64,000 nucleotides of DNA from NCBI RefSeq assembly GCF_002007105.1, contig NZ_MVBC01000003.1, forward strand, positions 304,546-368,545, in the 5' to 3' direction. Below the pieces are notes generated by a model. That model saw only the letters and a list, made by a program, of their open reading frames with translations. It did no database searches and was not told where the DNA came from. This stretch comes from Hymenobacter sp. CRA2. GTDB taxonomy: Bacteria; Bacteroidota; Bacteroidia; Cytophagales; Hymenobacteraceae. Positions 1-8,489 of the stretch are shown here, piece by piece; within the stretch, counting starts at the first letter, position 1, and each line of letters starts with the position of its first letter. The position numbers were made by a program, and so were the translations under genes.

Positions 1-343
1 TCACTTCCTGGGCGGCGTTGTGGTTTTTTTCGCTGTGGGCCACGCCCGTGCCGGCGCTCATCACCTGCACGTCGTGCTGCCGGATGACGGTTTTGTTGCC
101 CATGTTGTCCTGGTGCTCCAGGTCACCGGCCAGCGGAATGCTGATGATTTCCATGTTGTCGTGCGGGTGGCGGCCGAAGCCCATGCCACCGGCTACAGTG
201 TCATCGTTGAGCACCCGCAGGGCGCCGAAGTGCATACGCTCGGGGTTGTGGTAGCCGGCGAAGCTGAAGGTGTGGTAGGAGTTGAGCCAGCCGTGGTTGG
301 CGTGGCCGCGGGTATTGGCAGAATGCAGAACGGTACGTGCCAT
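1..343 (-). CDS. Pirin family protein (3' end cut by the window)
   Basis: The minus strand from the ATG at 343-341 encodes about 114 residues of a pirin-type bicupin and then runs off the window edge. Visible family signatures are the metal-site stretch GFGRHPHDNMEIISIPLAG and the following VMSAGTGVAHSEKNHN. Pirins of this class are cytoplasmic metal-binding cupins; several have quercetinase activity or redox-sensing roles, and the exact role here cannot be told. The gene is divergent from an HxlR regulator at 526, a common arrangement for redox-responsive genes, so that regulator probably controls it (inference). The family is usually about 230-290 residues, so roughly half is missing. A second, full-length pirin lies at 60478-61362. 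Confidence 0.9.
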   Translation of the reverse strand, partial: MARTVLHSANTRGHANHGWLNSYHTFSFAGYHNPERMHFGALRVLNDDTVAGGMGFGRHPHDNMEIISIPLAGDLEHQDNMGNKTVIRQHDVQVMSAGTGVAHSEKNHNAAQEV

Positions 344-454
344 AGGAAAGTCGGCGTTTGCGGCAGCCGTAGATAGGGGCCGGGTAGCTTGTGAGGCCCC
401 GTCCGCCGGCGGCTGCCGGCCCGGTGGGCGCAACAAATGTGCAGGCCTTTACTA

Positions 455-462
455 TACTTTTG
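455..462 (+). promoter_or_regulatory. Bacteroidota -7 element for the HxlR gene
   Basis: TACTTTTG matches the TAnnTTTG consensus exactly and lies 63 bases before the hxlR-type ATG. No convincing -33 TTTG is visible upstream, so the call rests on the -7 box and on the operator immediately downstream. Confidence 0.4.
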
Positions 463-510
463 CAAGTAGTTACACGCATGTATATCAATATACTCTATGT
501 AACTTTTGCA
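461..510. promoter_or_regulatory. Palindromic operator in the pirin/hxlR divergent region
   Basis: An imperfect inverted repeat starts TGCAAGTAGTTACA and ends TGTAACTTTTGCA, with inner TGTATAT/ATATACT arms. It lies between the two divergent genes and starts where a TACTTTTG -7 element (455-462) ends. Autorepression by the neighbouring HxlR protein is inferred. Confidence 0.5.
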
Positions 511-525
511 CGGAATCACGCAGTT

Positions 526-885
526 ATGAAAAGCAAAAATCCAAAAAAACTTGCCGGCGGCTGCGCCTTTCGCCAAACGCTGGACATGCTGGAGGGCAAA
601 TGGAAGTTTGCCATCATTCACAGCCTGCTGCAGCACGGCACGCTGCGCTTCAAAACGCTGGAGCGCGACGTGGCCGGCATCACCCCGCGCATGCTCATCA
701 AAGAGCTGAAGCTGCTGGAGGCGCACGGCATCGTGTCGCGGCAGGCCTACGCTACCGTGCCGCCCACCGTGGAGTACACGCTCACGGAGTGCGGCCGCAC
801 GCTGGCGCCCATCGTGCAGGCCATCGAGGAGTGGGGCCTAAAGAATCAGGCTGTTATCAGCGGCAGCCTGGACGCTCAAGAGTAG
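526..885 (+). CDS. HxlR/MarR-like winged-helix transcriptional regulator
   Basis: A 119-residue HxlR-family regulator. The core CAFRQTLDMLEGKWKFAII, followed by LERDVAGITPRMLIKELK and a C-terminal VEYTLTECGRTLAPIV, is the HxlR winged-helix pattern. The ATG at 526 is preferred over the in-frame codon at 391, which would lie upstream of the predicted promoter and inside the divergent gene's leader. The cysteine at residue 13, before the first helix, is where redox-sensing HxlR members (YodB, HypR) carry their sensing Cys; a thiol-redox role here is inference. The gene is divergent from the pirin and ends before a strong bidirectional terminator. Confidence 0.88.
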   Translation: MKSKNPKKLAGGCAFRQTLDMLEGKWKFAIIHSLLQHGTLRFKTLERDVAGITPRMLIKELKLLEAHGIVSRQAYATVPPTVEYTLTECGRTLAPIVQAIEEWGLKNQAVISGSLDAQE

Positions 886-915
886 TACTGCTGTGGTAGT
901 GACGGACAGCATTAA

Positions 916-961
916 TCAACAAAAAAGCCCTGTATCGACTGATACAGGGCTTTTTTGTTGA
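916..961. terminator. Bidirectional rho-independent terminator
   Basis: A perfect 21-bp stem with a GACT loop has AAAAAAGCCC on one arm and GGGCTTTTTT on the other. It sits between the convergent HxlR gene (+) and the S9 peptidase gene (-) and serves both. Confidence 0.9.
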
Positions 962-972
962 CTTAGCAGCAC

Positions 973-3408
973 TTAGTTAGCAGCGGCCGCCGTGGCTGGC
1001 GACTTCACGTACTTGTCGAGCCAAGCGTTCATCTCCCACAGCATGTGCATGATGTTCTCGCGGGCAGCGTAGCCGTGCGACTCAAACGGCAGCACCACGT
1101 AACGGGCGGTGGCACCGTTGCCTTTCAGGGCGTTGTAGAACCGCTCGCTCTGGATAGGGAAGGTCCCCGAGTTGTTGTCCAGCTCGCCGTGGATCAGCAG
1201 AATCGGCGTTTTGATCTTGTCGGCGAAGTTGAACGGCGACATGGCGTTGTACACCTCCGGGGCCTGCCAGTAGGTACGCTCCTCGCCCTGGAAGCCGAAG
1301 GGCGTCAGCGTGCGGTTATAAGCGCCGCTGCGCGCAATGCCGGCCTTAAATAGCGAAGAATGCGCCAGCAGGTTGGCCGTCATGAAGGCCCCGTAGGAGT
1401 GACCCATCACGGCTACGCGGTTCGGATCGACCACGCCGAGGCGCTTGCCCTCGTCGATGGCGGCCTTGGCGCTGCTCACCAGCTGCTCGGTGTAAGTGTC
1501 GTTGGGCTCCTTGGTGCCCTCGCCCACTATCGGAATGCTGGCGCCTTGCAGTACGGCGTAGCCCTGCGTCACCCAGAAAATGGGCGAGCCGTAGCCCACG
1601 CGGGTAAAGGTGTAGGGCGAACCCGACACCTGGCCGGCGTTGCTCTTATCCTTAAACTCCACCGGGTAGGCTTCCATCAGCGTGGGCAGCGGGCCGTCGG
1701 TGGGCTTGTAGTTCAGGGGCAGGTAGAGGTTGGCCGTCAGGTCCACGCCGTCGGCGCGCTTGTAGTGCAGCACCTGCTTCTTGAAAGAGCCGCCGAAAGC
1801 CGCGTACGGGTTCGGGAACTTGGTGATGGCCGTGAGCTTGCCGCTCCGGTCGCGCACGTAGTAGTTCGGGTTCTGGTCCGGTGATTCGCGGCGCGTGAGC
1901 AGGCGGTGCTTGTCGGCGTCGAGAATAGCCAGGGGCACTTCGTAGAACGGCGCGTCGGAGCGCCACCAGCGCGTGGTTTTCTTGGTGGCCAGGTCCAGCT
2001 CATCCACGAAGGGCCGGTCGCCCTCGGGCGAAGCGCCCTGGCCCAAGAAGTAGATGCTTTTGCTCAGCCCGTCGGTCAGCAGCACCTGCTTGCCTTGCGC
2101 GTTGCGGTGGGTGTAGGCCTCGCCCGGGTCGTTGTACTTATCCTGCGACGAACGCTCGAACAGAATCGACAGCGAAGGCAACGCACTCGGCGTCACGCGC
2201 CAGGTGATTTCCTTGCGGTCGGCCCAGCGCGAGCCGTAAATCAGCGCCACCGAGCTATTGCCCCAGGTGATGCCGTTGAAGCGCAGGGGTAGAGCCGCGA
2301 GTTCTTCGGCCGTGCCATTGAAGGGCGCCGATAGTGTAAATATCTTGTCGTGGATGGCGACTTCGGCTTTGGGGTCGCCGCCGTCCTGGGCTTCTACCCA
2401 GTAGAGCGTAGCGGGCAGGTCGGCGCGCCAGCCGTGGCTGCGCTGCCCGGTGGGCACCGCGTCAAAGGCCGTGGGCACGTTGTCGGCCAGGGGCAGGTCG
2501 GCCAGCATCTTCACCGGGTCGCCGGTGGTCAGGTCGAATACCTCCACGCGCACGGGGAAGCTGCTCACCGGCAAGGTGTAGGAGAAAGGGCGGTGGCGCG
2601 TCTTCACCAGCAGGTAGCGGCCGTTGGGCGAGGGCACCGCCGACTGAATCAGGCCGGGCTGGCTGATGGGCTGCAGCTTGCCGTCGAGGTTCACCTTCAC
2701 CATCTGGCAGTTGGCGTAGTACTCGAACAGCCGCTCGTCGATCTGGTTTTTCAGCAGGTCCTGGTAGGTGCGGGCGCCGGCCTTGCGGCCTACGTTTTCC
2801 TGCACCACCGGGCCGCTGGGGGCCGCCGTAGTGCTCGGGGCCGCGCCGCGACCGGCCACCAGGGCCCGTACCACCAGCGTTTGGTTGTCGGGCAGCCACT
2901 CGAAGGGCGTACCGAACACCGAGTTCAGCGACACGCCGGCAATGCGCCGGGCCGCAAACGTATTGATGTCGACTACCCACAGCTCCGTGCGGCCTTCGGC
3001 GCCGGTGGCGTTGGCAATGGACAGGGCCAGCTTGCTATTGTCGGGCGACCAGACAACTTCGTTGATGAGGGCCTGGTTGGGCAGGTTCAGTACTGCCATG
3101 TCCTTGCCATCTTCCAAGCGGCGCAGCATCAGACCCGTGGCGTAGCTGATACGGCTCTGCGTATTCAGGCGCGGGTTGATGCGCAGCCCGGCCAGGCGCA
3201 GCTCGGGCTGCGAGAGTTCGGCTACCGTCGGCATGGATTGCTGAGCCAGCAACGCCATCCATTTGCCGTCCGAGGAAAGGCTAAAGCGCGGGGTCAGGGG
3301 CGCATCTACCAGGTCGGCAATGGCTTTGGGCGGAGTCTGGTAGGTTACGTCCTGGGCCTGGGCAACGGCCGACAGGCTCAGCAAACCTGCGAGTATAAAG
3401 TGTTTCAT
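973..3408 (-). CDS. S9 family peptidase (prolyl oligopeptidase type, glutamyl endopeptidase-like)
   Basis: An 811-residue exported serine peptidase. A signal peptide ends near SAVAQAQ at residue 19. A WD/PD40-like beta-propeller covers about 30-540, and an alpha/beta-hydrolase catalytic domain covers about 550-800. The nucleophile lies in GHSYGAF (Ser671), the acid in HGELDNN (Asp744) and the His in FESHGY (His778). The length and the C-terminal sequence pattern resemble the S9D group that includes plant chloroplast glutamyl endopeptidase, so cleavage after Glu is possible but not shown. It is monocistronic, with its own promoter (3447-3480) and terminator (916-961). A periplasmic or outer-membrane peptide-scavenging role is inferred from the signal peptide. 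Confidence 0.93.
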   Translation of the reverse strand: MKHFILAGLLSLSAVAQAQDVTYQTPPKAIADLVDAPLTPRFSLSSDGKWMALLAQQSMPTVAELSQPELRLAGLRINPRLNTQSRISYATGLMLRRLEDGKDMAVLNLPNQALINEVVWSPDNSKLALSIANATGAEGRTELWVVDINTFAARRIAGVSLNSVFGTPFEWLPDNQTLVVRALVAGRGAAPSTTAAPSGPVVQENVGRKAGARTYQDLLKNQIDERLFEYYANCQMVKVNLDGKLQPISQPGLIQSAVPSPNGRYLLVKTRHRPFSYTLPVSSFPVRVEVFDLTTGDPVKMLADLPLADNVPTAFDAVPTGQRSHGWRADLPATLYWVEAQDGGDPKAEVAIHDKIFTLSAPFNGTAEELAALPLRFNGITWGNSSVALIYGSRWADRKEITWRVTPSALPSLSILFERSSQDKYNDPGEAYTHRNAQGKQVLLTDGLSKSIYFLGQGASPEGDRPFVDELDLATKKTTRWWRSDAPFYEVPLAILDADKHRLLTRRESPDQNPNYYVRDRSGKLTAITKFPNPYAAFGGSFKKQVLHYKRADGVDLTANLYLPLNYKPTDGPLPTLMEAYPVEFKDKSNAGQVSGSPYTFTRVGYGSPIFWVTQGYAVLQGASIPIVGEGTKEPNDTYTEQLVSSAKAAIDEGKRLGVVDPNRVAVMGHSYGAFMTANLLAHSSLFKAGIARSGAYNRTLTPFGFQGEERTYWQAPEVYNAMSPFNFADKIKTPILLIHGELDNNSGTFPIQSERFYNALKGNGATARYVVLPFESHGYAARENIMHMLWEMNAWLDKYVKSPATAAAAN

Positions 3409-3446
3409 GCAACTGAACTATGCTAGCGTCAATTCGTGCGGCACCA

Positions 3447-3480
3447 CAAATATACTAAGCAATTGGGCAGTACTACCAAA
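3447..3480 (-). promoter_or_regulatory. Promoter of the S9 peptidase gene
   Basis: Read on the minus strand, TTTG (3480-3477) is followed after 22 bases by TATATTTG (3454-3447). This matches the Bacteroidota -33/-7 promoter consensus and lies 39 bases before the ATG. Confidence 0.7.
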
Positions 3481-3642
3481 CCTTAAATTGTGTGAAGGCA
3501 GTACGGCCCGCACCGAAGCACTGGGAAGCGCGTCGGTTCAGGGGCAAACGAACGGGTTGATTATCAGATAAGAATTGCCCAGTGCGTCAGAAAGCTTATT
3601 TGACGCGCTACGGCAGGGGTAATTGTATTTAGCTATGATGTT

Positions 3643-4344
3643 TTAGAATGCTATGCCCAGTTTGAAGCCGGCGGGTAAGTAAAGGCCGCGCGCGGCGTAA
3701 TCAAACGAGGAGGAGCGGTAGCGGCTTTCCGGAAAAGCCGAGCGGAAGGAGGACTGCCGCCAGCCCAGTCCCACGTAAAAATCGAGGAACAGCGGACCGA
3801 TGTCGAGCGGGCCCTGGTAGCCGGCCACCGCGGCCGCACCGTAACGGGTGATGGTTTCGTTATAAGGTACCGGGCCTTTTTGCAGGTAGTACAGGCCATT
3901 ATCGGCCAGCAGGTTCTGCCAGCCATCGGCCTGAAAAGTCATCTTGAACCGTTGCAGCTGTGGCCCGGCGCCCACGTAGAAGCCCGTTAGGGGCGTTGGG
4001 TCGGCCCCGGTCAGATACACGCGGTACAGCAGCTCGGCACCGTAGCCGCGCACCCGTTCGTCGGGCTGCACCTCGCGGCGGACGCCGAACTCCGTGACCG
4101 AGCCGCGGTAAGCCTGCAGCGTAAGGCCCAGGCTGGTACGGGGATGGGCCGGCAACACCCGTTCGATTTCTGCGTGGTAGCCGCGCACCAAAGGCTGAAA
4201 CGCGTTGAGCTTCACCACCCACGTGCGCGCCTGCTTGGGGGCAGGCGTAGCGGCCGGTATGAGCTGCTGCGCCCGGCTTGGGCTGATCAGCGTTGCGTTG
4301 AGCAGGAACCCGGCGGCCCAACCAATAGCGTAGACCGGGCGCAT
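3643..4344 (-). CDS. Putative outer-membrane beta-barrel protein, unknown function
   Basis: 233 residues with an N-terminal signal sequence (hydrophobic stretch, then SPSRAQQ around residue 26). The rest consists of alternating short beta-like segments rich in Tyr, Gly and Arg, and the protein ends LPAGFKLGIAF, a C-terminal aromatic of the kind recognised by the BAM machinery. I do not recognise a specific family. It is the last gene of a three-gene operon, and its ATG overlaps the preceding stop codon by one base (TGATG), so it is probably translationally coupled to the LVIVD lipoprotein. That suggests a shared surface or envelope role. Confidence 0.75.
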   Translation of the reverse strand: MRPVYAIGWAAGFLLNATLISPSRAQQLIPAATPAPKQARTWVVKLNAFQPLVRGYHAEIERVLPAHPRTSLGLTLQAYRGSVTEFGVRREVQPDERVRGYGAELLYRVYLTGADPTPLTGFYVGAGPQLQRFKMTFQADGWQNLLADNGLYYLQKGPVPYNETITRYGAAAVAGYQGPLDIGPLFLDFYVGLGWRQSSFRSAFPESRYRSSSFDYAARGLYLPAGFKLGIAF

Positions 4345-5105
4345 CAGCGGGGCGTGACGGGTAGCACGCTCAGCAGGCTCAGCGTGTGGTTGAGGTAGCG
4401 GTACTGGTACAGGCCGGCGCTGCCGATAACGAACACGCTGCCCTGATAGGGAATCACGTCGTAGGCCTCAATCTGGAAATAGTCGCGCTGGGTGAGCTGC
4501 GGCGTTTGGGTCTTGTCGAACACCTTCAGCCCGTTGTCGCACACGAAAAGGCGGGCGCTATCCACGCCCAGGCCATAGGGCTGCTGCAAGGGGTAGGATT
4601 GAGCCAGCCGCGGCTGCGACAGATCCTGCAAATCCACCACCTGCAACTGGTTGCCGCCACCGCCGCAGGGCCGGCCCGAGCGCAGGGTGATATAGGCGTA
4701 GCGGCCGTCGACCACCACCGGGTCGCAGCTGACGGCGTGCTGGTAGTACCCCAGCTGGCGCGGCGCCCGCGGGTTCGCCGTATCGTAGATGTACATGCCC
4801 GCCTGCGTGCCGATAAACAGGTAGCCGCTCTCGGGGTAGATAGTTTCGATGCCGACGCCCAGCGACGTGGTATTGATCAGCTGCGGTCCGTTGGTGGAGG
4901 CCGTGGGCGTAAGATCAAACACGCGCAGATTTTGGTTGTCCACCGCGTAGAGCATGTTGCCCAGGATGGCGAAGCGCGACATAGAGCCGGCTCGGCCCGA
5001 ATCGGTCATGCGCGGGCTGACGTCGGCGCTGGAGCAGGCGCCCAACAGCAGGGCCAGCAGCAGGGCGGCGCAGCCGCGCCGGAATAAGGCGAATGGGAGT
5101 GCCAT
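4344..5105 (-). CDS. LVIVD-repeat lipoprotein (beta-propeller)
   Basis: 253 residues. The lipobox LLLGACSS (Cys about residue 24) marks a lipoprotein. The body has repeated strands of the LVIVD type, such as LYAVDNQNLRVFDL, LFIGTQAGMYIYDT and YAYITLRSG..LQVVDL, each ending in an acidic V/I-F-D or V-V-D-L motif. Such repeats form a beta-propeller at the cell surface in Bacteroidota; their ligands are generally unknown. The upstream gene (6-base gap) encodes a shorter relative, and the downstream barrel-like gene overlaps by one base. No promoter is seen inside the operon. Confidence 0.85.
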   Translation of the reverse strand: MALPFALFRRGCAALLLALLLGACSSADVSPRMTDSGRAGSMSRFAILGNMLYAVDNQNLRVFDLTPTASTNGPQLINTTSLGVGIETIYPESGYLFIGTQAGMYIYDTANPRAPRQLGYYQHAVSCDPVVVDGRYAYITLRSGRPCGGGGNQLQVVDLQDLSQPRLAQSYPLQQPYGLGVDSARLFVCDNGLKVFDKTQTPQLTQRDYFQIEAYDVIPYQGSVFVIGSAGLYQYRYLNHTLSLLSVLPVTPR

Positions 5106-5111
5106 GGCTGC

Positions 5112-5630
5112 TTAGGGGTTGACTTTTTGCCAGCCGACCACAATGGCGTCGGCCGGGCGGTTGTCGGGCTGGTAACCGGCTTCGATGGTGGCCTGCTCGG
5201 GCGGGGCCAGCTCGGGAAACACGTTGCGCAGGCGACTCACCACGCGCACCTGGGTGGGGTTGCTCAGGTCGAGCGTCACCAGATCCACCGCGTTGTCGGC
5301 GTAGAGCAGGTTGCCGCGCATGGAAATGTCCAAGCTGCCCGGAATGCGCAGAAATCCGATGTTGCGCGGCTGCGTTGGGTCTTGGTTGTCGATGATGTGA
5401 ATGCCCTCGTACCGCTCGTTGATAAAAGCGTACTGGCCTTTCAGGTACATTTTGCCGGGGTTGTGAATGCCCTGCGCGGGCACCAGCGCCACGGCTTGCT
5501 CCAGGTTGGCCCGCGCCATCAGCAGCGGGCGGTAGACCGGCAGCTCGGTCTGCGGTTCGATTTCGATGTAGCAACCTGATAGGCTCAGCAGTAAGCTACA
5601 GGCAGCCAGCAAAGCGTAGCGGTTGGGCAT
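5112..5630 (-). CDS. Short LVIVD-type lipoprotein
   Basis: 172 residues from the ATG at 5630. A signal peptide ends in LSLSGCYIE, with the lipidated Cys at about residue 20. The middle carries MYLKGQYAFINERYEGIHII and LDISMRGNLLYADNAVDLVT, the same propeller-strand pattern as the next gene but with only two or three copies. The open frame continues to 5789, but that extension has no signal-peptide logic and overlaps the terminator of the next gene, so 5630 is preferred. It is the first gene of the three-gene envelope operon 5630-3643. The two propeller proteins may be split halves or paralogues of one ancestral surface protein (inference). Confidence 0.8.
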   Translation of the reverse strand: MPNRYALLAACSLLLSLSGCYIEIEPQTELPVYRPLLMARANLEQAVALVPAQGIHNPGKMYLKGQYAFINERYEGIHIIDNQDPTQPRNIGFLRIPGSLDISMRGNLLYADNAVDLVTLDLSNPTQVRVVSRLRNVFPELAPPEQATIEAGYQPDNRPADAIVVGWQKVNP

Positions 5631-5784
5631 AGAGAGAAGGGTAAGGAGTACGCCCGCTGCCAAGAGCTGCGGGCGTAAGCAGGAGCCCGCCGCAATAGAA
5701 ATAGTTGCAAGCCGCAGCCCGTGTATAGCGAAATAACTACTGGCCCAGGCGCACGAGTTGTGCGGGCGGTACGGGCGGATGAAA

Positions 5785-5818
5785 AACAAAAAAGCCCCTC
5801 CGTACCGGCGGAGGGGCC
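5785..5818 (-). terminator. Rho-independent terminator
   Basis: On the minus strand a GCCCCTCCG/CGGAGGGGC hairpin with a six-base loop is followed by TTTTTTGTTTTT. It ends minus-strand transcripts coming from the serine hydrolase gene at 6038-7360, about 220 bases upstream of it. Confidence 0.8.
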
Positions 5819-6037
5819 ACTCTTGCGAAGTGATATATCACTAATTAGCTAGGAAGACCGAAAACGAGTCAGGCGAACGTAGGCGGCTGGGAAAGAGCTA
5901 AGAAGTAGTAATGTGAGCGGGTAATGAGAGCTTGCGTTAGCAAAGTAACGGCGCTCAAAAAGCATCGGCAATCCGTGTCCGTACGGGTTTTTCGGGAGGG
6001 CAGACTGTGGCTAGCACGGATATGGTCGGCCAGCAGC

Positions 6038-7360
6038 CTAATGGAGCACGCGCCGGGTGGTCAGCAGGCGACCTTGCGGGTCAAAAATCTGCAGAGAAAA
6101 GGCCCCTGCGGGCAGCGCGTGTAGATCGAGTGAAGTTTCCGGGCCGGCAGCGAAACCCTCGCGTACCGGGCGGCCCAGCACATCTAGCAGGCGCAGGCGA
6201 GCGGCGGGTATGGAGGCCGGCAGGCGTACCGTGAGCCGGTCAGGAGCCGGCACGGGGTATACCGCTACACCAGCGGCGGCAGACAGGGTGGCTGCCAGCG
6301 GGCGGCACTGAATCGTGGCCATCAGCCGGCGCCACAGCTCCATATCGAAGGAAGACAGCGCTAGGTGCGACTGGCCGGCGGAGTTGCCCATGCGCACTAC
6401 CACTAGGCCCAGGCTCGGCACCACGTAGATCTTCTGGTCGTTTTTGCCGAGGGCCGCAAACATATCGGCGGGGGCCGAGGGCACGAGCGGGCCGGGCAGC
6501 ACCAGCTGCGTCTGGGGCAGCATGTAGCTCGGCTGGCCGTTGAGCCACCACAGGTAGCCGTAGCTGCGGTTAAGCGCCTGCGAGGGGTGCGTCATCTGAC
6601 GGAAGTAGGCCGTGTCGCGCAGTACGGGCGTGCCGTTCCAGCTGCCGCGGGCCAGCATCAGCAGCCCGAAACGGGCGGCGTCGCGGGTGCGGCTGTAGTA
6701 CACGTCGCCCGCCCATGCCCCGCCCATGCCGATGATATTGCCCAGCTTTTGGTTGGTGTACTGGTTCATTGTCAGGCCCGAGGCGGCTGCCAGCAGCGGT
6801 TGCAGCTTGCGGTAGGGGCCGGTGTGGTAGGCCCAGCGCGCACCGGCATCGGTGCGGTAGAGCAGGCACGCGGCGTTGGTGCTTTCGTTGTCGCAGGGTG
6901 CGGGCGGGGTGTCGTCGAGGCCCGCAGTCATGGTGAGCAGGTGCCGCACGGTGATGAGCCGCTCCTTGGCCGGTGGCGCCGCAGTCCAGCCCCGACCCAG
7001 GAAGCGCGACGCCGAATCGGAGAGGCTGAGCAGACCGTCCTGCCGGGCAATACCGACAAGCGTACTGGTAAGTGACTTGCCGGCCGAGGCCCAGTACCAG
7101 AGCGAGTCGCGGGTGAAGCTGCCGTAGTACTGCTCCACCACGAGGCGGCCGTCCTTGAGCACCACGAAGCTCTTGGTGTGCTGGCGGCCGAGGTAGGCCA
7201 GCAGCGAATCGAGCTGGGGCTGGCACCAACCCTGGCTCTGGGGTGTGACGCTAGCCCAGGTAGCGGTGTTGCTGGTGGGCGGAAAATACAGGGGCGCGGT
7301 TTGGGCACGGGCCGTTGTCAGCAGGCCTAGCAGCGCGCAGCAGAGTAACAGGTATTTCAT
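6038..7360 (-). CDS. T9SS-sorted serine hydrolase (class C beta-lactamase fold)
   Basis: 440 residues. A signal peptide ends near TARAQ (residue 20). The beta-lactamase/DD-peptidase-like domain carries the nucleophile motif in WASAGKSL (Ser92, Lys95), plus NRSYGYLWWLNG further on. The last 80 or so residues form a T9SS type A sorting domain beginning VAVYPVPAPDRLTV and ending in a basic LLTTRRVLH tail. The protein is therefore probably secreted by the type IX system and attached to the surface. The ATG at 7360 gives the best signal peptide; an upstream in-frame ATG at 7372 adds four residues. Substrate unknown: an esterase or peptidase role is more likely than antibiotic resistance. A terminator lies at 5785-5818. 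Confidence 0.88.
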   Translation of the reverse strand: MKYLLLCCALLGLLTTARAQTAPLYFPPTSNTATWASVTPQSQGWCQPQLDSLLAYLGRQHTKSFVVLKDGRLVVEQYYGSFTRDSLWYWASAGKSLTSTLVGIARQDGLLSLSDSASRFLGRGWTAAPPAKERLITVRHLLTMTAGLDDTPPAPCDNESTNAACLLYRTDAGARWAYHTGPYRKLQPLLAAASGLTMNQYTNQKLGNIIGMGGAWAGDVYYSRTRDAARFGLLMLARGSWNGTPVLRDTAYFRQMTHPSQALNRSYGYLWWLNGQPSYMLPQTQLVLPGPLVPSAPADMFAALGKNDQKIYVVPSLGLVVVRMGNSAGQSHLALSSFDMELWRRLMATIQCRPLAATLSAAAGVAVYPVPAPDRLTVRLPASIPAARLRLLDVLGRPVREGFAAGPETSLDLHALPAGAFSLQIFDPQGRLLTTRRVLH

Positions 7361-7488
7361 AGAAGGCAGCAATGTGTTGCTTGGAGGCCGAAGTACCAGC
7401 TGAGTTTAGCTGGTATAGTCTTTTTTATATGTAAGCAGCTAGAAAATATGGCTGAGGGTCAACAGGTTGGTGTATTGTGTAAAATTTA

Positions 7489-7523
7489 ATTGTGTGCAAT
7501 CGAACATTCCGCTCATACATTTG
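7489..7523 (+). promoter_or_regulatory. ohrR promoter with candidate OhrR-binding region
   Basis: TACATTTG (7516-7523) is an exact -7 element, with ATTG 23 bases upstream. Two direct ATTGTGT copies and an AT-rich AAAATTTAATT lie at 7474-7496, resembling the AT-rich boxes bound by OhrR. The predicted start site (about 7530) excludes the in-frame upstream start at 7492. Binding by OhrR is inferred. Confidence 0.55.
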
Positions 7524-7542
7524 CTTCTGCTTACCGAAAGCC

Positions 7543-7992
7543 ATGAACAAGCCTGCTAACACCGCCGTCATCGAAGCTCTGAAGCTGGAAAACCAGCTGT
7601 GCTTCCCGCTGTACGCCGTGTCGCGGCAGTTTACCAAGGCCTACCAGCCCTACCTGCAGGAGATGGGCCTGACCTACCCGCAGTACCTGGTGCTGCTGCT
7701 GCTCTGGGAGCACGGCGAGCTGACGGTGAAGGAGCTGGGCGACCGGCTGCTGCTCGATTCGGGCACGCTCACGCCCTTGCTCAAGCGCATGGAGCAGAAG
7801 CAGTGGCTCAGTCGCCGCCGCGACCCGCGCGACGAGCGGTCCGTCATTATCGGGCTGCTGCCCGCGGGGCAGGCCCTGCAGGAAGGTGCCCGCTGCATAC
7901 CCGAGCAGCTGGCGGAAAAGCTGCAGCTCACCCCCACCGAATTCGAGGCGCTCCGCGCCCAACTCAACCGCATTCTAACCCTGCTTTCCTAA
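7543..7992 (+). CDS. ohrR: OhrR-type MarR family peroxide-sensing repressor
   Basis: 149 residues. The N-terminal LENQLCFPLYAVSRQ holds the conserved peroxide-sensing cysteine (Cys20) of OhrR, followed by GLTYPQYLVLLLLWEHGELTV and the recognition helix region LLLDSGTLTPLLKRME of the MarR winged helix. OhrR is a cytoplasmic repressor that releases DNA when organic hydroperoxides oxidise that Cys. It lies 34 bases upstream of ohr on the same strand, so the pair is probably an autoregulated operon. The ATG at 7543 is downstream of the predicted promoter and matches the family's usual length. Confidence 0.92.
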   Translation: MNKPANTAVIEALKLENQLCFPLYAVSRQFTKAYQPYLQEMGLTYPQYLVLLLLWEHGELTVKELGDRLLLDSGTLTPLLKRMEQKQWLSRRRDPRDERSVIIGLLPAGQALQEGARCIPEQLAEKLQLTPTEFEALRAQLNRILTLLS

Positions 7993-8026
7993 TTCCGGGA
8001 AGGCTTCACTAAACTTCTCTGCCGCG

Positions 8027-8476
8027 ATGAAAATCGAGAAAGTGTACACGGCCCAAGCCCACGTAAAAGGCGGCCGCAACGGTCAGGTAACCAGCCAGGA
8101 CAACGCCCTGACCCTGGAGCTGAGCACGCCCAAAGCCATGGGCGGCATGGGCAAGGAAGGCGCCACCAACCCCGAGCAGCTGTTTGCCGCCGGCTACGCC
8201 GCTTGCTTTGAAGGCGCCCTGGGCGTAGCTGCCCGTCAGGCCAAAGTAACCCTGAAGGACGTGACCATCGAAAGCTTCGTGCACTTCGGCAAGGCGGAGG
8301 ATGGCGGTTTCGGCATCGCCGCCGACCTGCACGTGAACATCCCCGGCGTGGAGCAGCAGCAAGCCCAGGAGCTGGTGGAAGCTGCCCACCAGATCTGCCC
8401 GTACTCGCGCGCTACCCGCGGCAACATTGAGGTGAACCTGTTCGCCACCAACAACGAAGCTCAACCCGCAGCCTAG
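8027..8476 (+). CDS. ohr: Organic hydroperoxide resistance protein
   Basis: 149 residues of the Ohr branch of the OsmC/Ohr family. Both catalytic cysteines are present: Cys60 in GYAACFEGAL and Cys124 in QICPYSRATRGN. N-terminal YTAQAHVKGGRNGQV is also typical. Ohr is a cytoplasmic thiol peroxidase that reduces organic and lipid hydroperoxides, usually with lipoylated proteins as reductant. It is cotranscribed with ohrR and closed by the terminator at 8490-8531. Confidence 0.95.
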   Translation: MKIEKVYTAQAHVKGGRNGQVTSQDNALTLELSTPKAMGGMGKEGATNPEQLFAAGYAACFEGALGVAARQAKVTLKDVTIESFVHFGKAEDGGFGIAADLHVNIPGVEQQQAQELVEAAHQICPYSRATRGNIEVNLFATNNEAQPAA

Positions 8477-8489
8477 TTTGACAGTTTAG

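Noticed and set aside
6038..7360. Antibiotic-resistance beta-lactamase
   Set aside because: The fold family covers many esterases and peptidases; the T9SS tail and the lack of resistance-type motifs argue against it. The same applies to 18514-20091.
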